Origin: Rhodospirillales bacterium
Lineage (GTDB): Bacteria; Pseudomonadota; Alphaproteobacteria; Rhodospirillales; UBA2165
Length of the DNA stretch: 64,000 bases
NCBI GenBank assembly: GCA_022822205.1
Contig: JAJECC010000129.1
Coordinates: forward strand, 16,202 to 80,201
Direction of reading: 5' to 3'
Both the position numbers and the translations under genes were made by a program. The notes under the pieces were generated by a model, which saw nothing but the letters and a program-made list of their open reading frames with translations, ran no database searches and was not told the DNA's origin. This document shows positions 61,099 through 64,000 of this stretch, one piece after another. How positions within the stretch are numbered: position 1 is the stretch's first letter; each line of letters starts with the position of its first letter.

Positions 61099-62130
61099 AT
61101 GTTTAAGTTCATTTCCAAATTCATTTCCAAGTCCGGTGTGCTCGCGGCGGGCGCCGCGATGCTCGCCGGGTCGTTCTTCTCCTCCTCGGCCGCCGCCGAG
61201 ACCAAACTGCTGTTCAATATCTTCGTGCCGCCGAAGCATCCGTTCAAAGTCGGCATGTTCGAGCCGTGGGCGAAGGACGTGATGCGGGTTACCGAGGGCC
61301 GGGTGAAGGTGGAATTCACCACCGCCAGCCTCGCCCCGCCGCCCAAGCAGTGGAACATGGTGTCCAAGGGCATCGCCGACGTGGCCATGCTGGCCAACAA
61401 CTTCGAGTCCGGCCGCTTGAAACTGCCGAACCTCGCGCAGATTCCGTTCGGCGCCTCCTCGGCGGAGAAGCGCGGTCTCGCCCTGTGGCGGACGCACGTG
61501 AAATACCTCGCCAAGGCCAACGAGTACAAGGGAATCAAGCTCCTGGGGCAATGGACGGTGTCGGCCGCCAGCATCCTGGCCGACAAGCCCATCCTCAAGG
61601 TCGGCGACCTCAAGAATTACAAGGTCTGGGCGATCAACGGCATTCCGAACGCCATGATGAAGTCGCTGGGCGCGGTTGTCGTGTCGGTGCCGGGCGTGCA
61701 GATGTTCAACGTCGTTTCCAAGGGCGTCGTCAAGGGTTCGGTGACGTCCCACTATCCGCTGATGACCTTCAAGCTGATGCCCTACATCACCGACATCACC
61801 GACATTCCGGGCGGCTTCCAGTCGAACAACTTCTCGCTGCTTCTCAACGAGAAGAAATGGAACGGGCTGTCGGCCAAGGACAAGAAACTGGTCGAAGGCG
61901 TTTCCGGCGATACCGTCGCGGTCAATGCCGGCAAGCGGGTCGATTTCCTGAATGACAGGGCGAAGGAGGCGGCGCTCAAGAAAGGGATCAAGTTCCACCA
62001 GGCCAGCCCCGGGTTCGTCAAGGAAATCCGCGCCAGGACCCAGTTCGTCGTCGACGACTGGCTGAAGGTCGCCGGTTCCAAGGGCATCGACGGCAAGGCC
62101 GCCTTGGAATACTTCAAGTCCCAGTTCTAG
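61099..62130 (+). CDS. TRAP transporter substrate-binding protein (DctP family)
   Basis: 343 residues with a signal peptide (KFISKFISKSGVLAAGAAML, cleavage after SAAA about residue 34). The mature protein has the DctP-type fold: KLLFNIFVPPKHPFKVGM, TEGRVKVEFTTASLAPPPKQW and the NDRAKEAALKKGIKFHQ region near the end. It captures a solute in the periplasm for the DctQ/DctM permease whose genes follow. The ligand is unknown; IclR control suggests an organic acid or aromatic compound. Confidence 0.9.
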   Translation: MFKFISKFISKSGVLAAGAAMLAGSFFSSSAAAETKLLFNIFVPPKHPFKVGMFEPWAKDVMRVTEGRVKVEFTTASLAPPPKQWNMVSKGIADVAMLANNFESGRLKLPNLAQIPFGASSAEKRGLALWRTHVKYLAKANEYKGIKLLGQWTVSAASILADKPILKVGDLKNYKVWAINGIPNAMMKSLGAVVVSVPGVQMFNVVSKGVVKGSVTSHYPLMTFKLMPYITDITDIPGGFQSNNFSLLLNEKKWNGLSAKDKKLVEGVSGDTVAVNAGKRVDFLNDRAKEAALKKGIKFHQASPGFVKEIRARTQFVVDDWLKVAGSKGIDGKAALEYFKSQF

Positions 62131-62140
62131 GACCCGGAAC

Positions 62141-62701
62141 TTGTCCGGCCGGGAAATCGCGGGCGTCCCCCGACGGGGCGCCCGCGGCGCATCATGGCTG
62201 TTCACCGCGCTGAAATTGCTGGCGGCGGCGAATATCTTCGCCATGGCGATGCTGACCTTCCTGGACGTTATCGGCCGCTATGTCTTCAGCGCGCCCATAC
62301 AGGGCACCTTCGAGATCGTCGGCCTGCTCCTGGGCGTGGTCGCGTTCTCCGCCCTGCCGCTGGTGACCTGGGAGCGGAGCCACATCACCGTGGACCTGTT
62401 CGACAATTTCTTCCGCGGTTCCTTCCGCAAGGCGCAGCAGCTGATCGTCTTGATCGCCAGCGCGGTGACCATCGCCTTTTTCGCCGAGCGGCTCTATGCG
62501 GCCGCGCTCGACGAGGCGCAGGCCAACTTCGTGACCGAGGATCTGGGCATCTCCCGGGCGCCGCTGATATACGGTCTCTCCGGCTTCAGCGTGATCACCG
62601 TCCTGCTGCTTCTGGTCATGATTTGGCGGTTCCTCACCGGCAGGCTCGCGGTGAAGCCGCCGAGCGGCCATCACGGCTCCGCCGATGAAAACGCGCCGTA
62701 G
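62141..62701 (+). CDS. TRAP transporter small permease (DctQ)
   Basis: 186 residues with four membrane helices. It reads with a TTG start at 62141 (an AGGA site 8 bases before); no ATG lies in frame before the first helix. The DctQ motif region ERSHITVDLFDNFF follows the second helix. It begins 10 bp after the DctP stop and ends 19 bp before DctM. Confidence 0.85.
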   Translation: MSGREIAGVPRRGARGASWLFTALKLLAAANIFAMAMLTFLDVIGRYVFSAPIQGTFEIVGLLLGVVAFSALPLVTWERSHITVDLFDNFFRGSFRKAQQLIVLIASAVTIAFFAERLYAAALDEAQANFVTEDLGISRAPLIYGLSGFSVITVLLLLVMIWRFLTGRLAVKPPSGHHGSADENAP

Positions 62702-62720
62702 GCCGGGGGAAACCCGATAG

Positions 62721-64000
62721 ATGGTCACGACGCTCATCGGCTTCGGCATCCTTTTCGCCGTTGCGTTTTTCGGCTTTCCGCTCGGCTTCGCCATGCTGGC
62801 GGTCGGCGGTATCGGGTTCGGCATATTGCGGGGCGTCGAGCCGGCCCTCGAAATGGTGGTTCAGCAGATTCTCGATATCGTGCTGAACACCAATTTCGCG
62901 GTCCTGCCCATGTTCCTGCTCATGGGGGCGTTCGTCCACCGGGCCGCGCTCTCCGATGATCTCTACGAGGCGGCGGACGCCTGGCTCGGTCATTTCCGGG
63001 GCGGGCTCGCCATGGCGACAATCGCGGCCTGCGGCGGGTTCGCGTCGGTTTCCGGCTCGTCCCTCGCCACCGCGGCGACCATGGCCAAGGTCGCCATCCC
63101 GTCCATGCGGAAATACAAGTACGCCGACAGCCTCGCCGCGGGCACCGTCGCCGCGGGCGGCACCATCGGCATCCTCATCCCGCCGAGCGCCGCCCTGATC
63201 ATCTACGGCATTCTGACCGAGGAGGATATCGCGGCCCTGTTCACCGGCGGGGTCGTTCCCGGCCTGCTGACCATCGTCCTCTATATCGCCGTGGTGAAAA
63301 TCGTCACCGCCGTCAAGCCGGAGATGGGCCCGCCCGGCGACCGCTCGGATTGGCGGCAGAGGTGGGTCAAGCTCGGCCGGGTCTGGGGCGTGGTGCTGCT
63401 CTTCGCACTGATTCTCGGCGGCATCTCATTCGGGGTGTTTACCCCCAACGAGGCCGGCGGCATCGGCGCCATCGGCGCCCTCCTGTTCGCCATGCTGCGC
63501 CGCAAGATGAACTGGCGGGTGTTTTTCGAATCACTGGTCGAGGCGTCGATGACCACCGCCCAGGTGTTCATGATCGCCATCGGCGCGCTGGTGCTGAACA
63601 ACTTCGTCACCCTCGCCGGGATGTCGGCCGCCGTCGTCGCATGGGTGAACAGCCTCGCCTTCGAGCCGATCGTCGTGATGATGATCATTCTCGCCTTTTT
63701 CATCGTCCTCGGGACCGTCATCGAGGGCCTCGCGATGATCTTCCTGACCGTGCCCGTGTTCGTGCCGGTGGTCGAAGCCCTGGGCTACGATTTGATCTGG
63801 TTCGGGATCATCCTGGTCATGATGGTGGAGATTAGCCTGATCACGCCGCCCATCGGCCTCAACGTGTTCGTCATGAAGACCATGCTGCCCGACGTGCCGC
63901 TGGGAGACATCTTCAAGGGCATCGGACCGTTCTTCTGCGCCGATATCGCGCGCCTCGCCGTGGTTCTGTTCTTCCCGCCGATCGTCCTGTGGCTGCCGAG
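62721..64000 (+). CDS. TRAP transporter large permease (DctM), partial
   Basis: The first 426 residues, starting MVTTLIGFGILFAVAFFGF, with about 12 membrane helices. DctM markers include AACGGFASVSGSSLATAATM near 100-120 (in the family, the Na+/substrate region) and EISLITPPIGLNVFVM. It moves the solute delivered by DctP using the ion gradient. The frame runs past the right end of the window, so the C-terminus is missing; nearly the whole family length is present. Confidence 0.9.
   Translation, partial: MVTTLIGFGILFAVAFFGFPLGFAMLAVGGIGFGILRGVEPALEMVVQQILDIVLNTNFAVLPMFLLMGAFVHRAALSDDLYEAADAWLGHFRGGLAMATIAACGGFASVSGSSLATAATMAKVAIPSMRKYKYADSLAAGTVAAGGTIGILIPPSAALIIYGILTEEDIAALFTGGVVPGLLTIVLYIAVVKIVTAVKPEMGPPGDRSDWRQRWVKLGRVWGVVLLFALILGGISFGVFTPNEAGGIGAIGALLFAMLRRKMNWRVFFESLVEASMTTAQVFMIAIGALVLNNFVTLAGMSAAVVAWVNSLAFEPIVVMMIILAFFIVLGTVIEGLAMIFLTVPVFVPVVEALGYDLIWFGIILVMMVEISLITPPIGLNVFVMKTMLPDVPLGDIFKGIGPFFCADIARLAVVLFFPPIVLWLP

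Noticed and set aside
1..64000. tRNA, rRNA, CRISPR arrays and riboswitches
   Set aside because: No cloverleaf with a recognisable TTCRA T-loop, no rRNA stretches and no regularly spaced repeats were seen on reading both strands; short structured RNAs could still be missed by eye.

Overview
The window is about 64 kb of GC-rich chromosome from an alphaproteobacterium, most likely a Rhodospirillales-type lineage. This is inferred from gene content and order: rpsF-rpsR-DUF2232-rplI with dnaB and alr, fabD-fabG-acpP-fabF-mltG, yicC-gmk, lptF/lptG/lptD/surA/pdxA/rsmA, pepA-holC-ndk-purN/purM, and hda next to a PerM-like gene. No rRNA, tRNA or CRISPR array was recognised.

Layout. 0-10 kb (minus strand): housekeeping genes (cvpA, radA, mlaF/mlaE, alr, dnaB, cfa-like, ribosomal proteins L9, S18 and S6). 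10-12 kb: a flavin monooxygenase divergent from a MarR regulator, with a perfect 18-bp palindrome between them. 12-19 kb (minus strand): a ureide/nitrogen cluster of BiuH-like hydrolase, NCS2 permease, the YlbF/FdrA/YlbE set (oxamate carbamoyltransferase in E. coli) and carbamate kinase. 19.3-23.5 kb: an accessory island with a Cre-like tyrosine recombinase, a TbpB-like surface lipoprotein and its Slam outer-membrane translocator. 23.5-31 kb: fatty-acid synthesis, mltG, yicC and gmk. 31-38 kb: the LPS-transport and outer-membrane biogenesis operon. 38-48 kb: mixed metabolic genes, including an AmmeMemoRadiSam set split by an orphan molybdenum hydroxylase subunit. 48-60 kb: pepA, holC, ndk, purN/purM, a phospholipid synthase, hda, ppx and rnd. 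60-64 kb: an IclR regulator divergent from a TRAP transporter that runs off the window.

The most interesting region is the island. The recombinase keeps the Cre signature GHSARVGAA and all catalytic residues. It is bracketed by two 34-bp sites with loxP geometry: 13-bp inverted arms around an 8-bp spacer. The arms of the two sites are identical. The spacers match 7 of 8 bases only when one site is reverse-complemented, so the sites are in inverted orientation and recombination would flip the 1.37-kb recombinase segment. One site ends 59 bp before the surface-lipoprotein start codon, so inversion would change what lies upstream of the lipoprotein-Slam pair. This looks like a native Cre/lox-type switch or mobile module, possibly controlling a surface antigen. 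The island appears to have entered at the 3' end of a small gamma-glutamylcyclotransferase-like gene, whose last dozen codons are duplicated at the far end, separating that gene from the ureide cluster.
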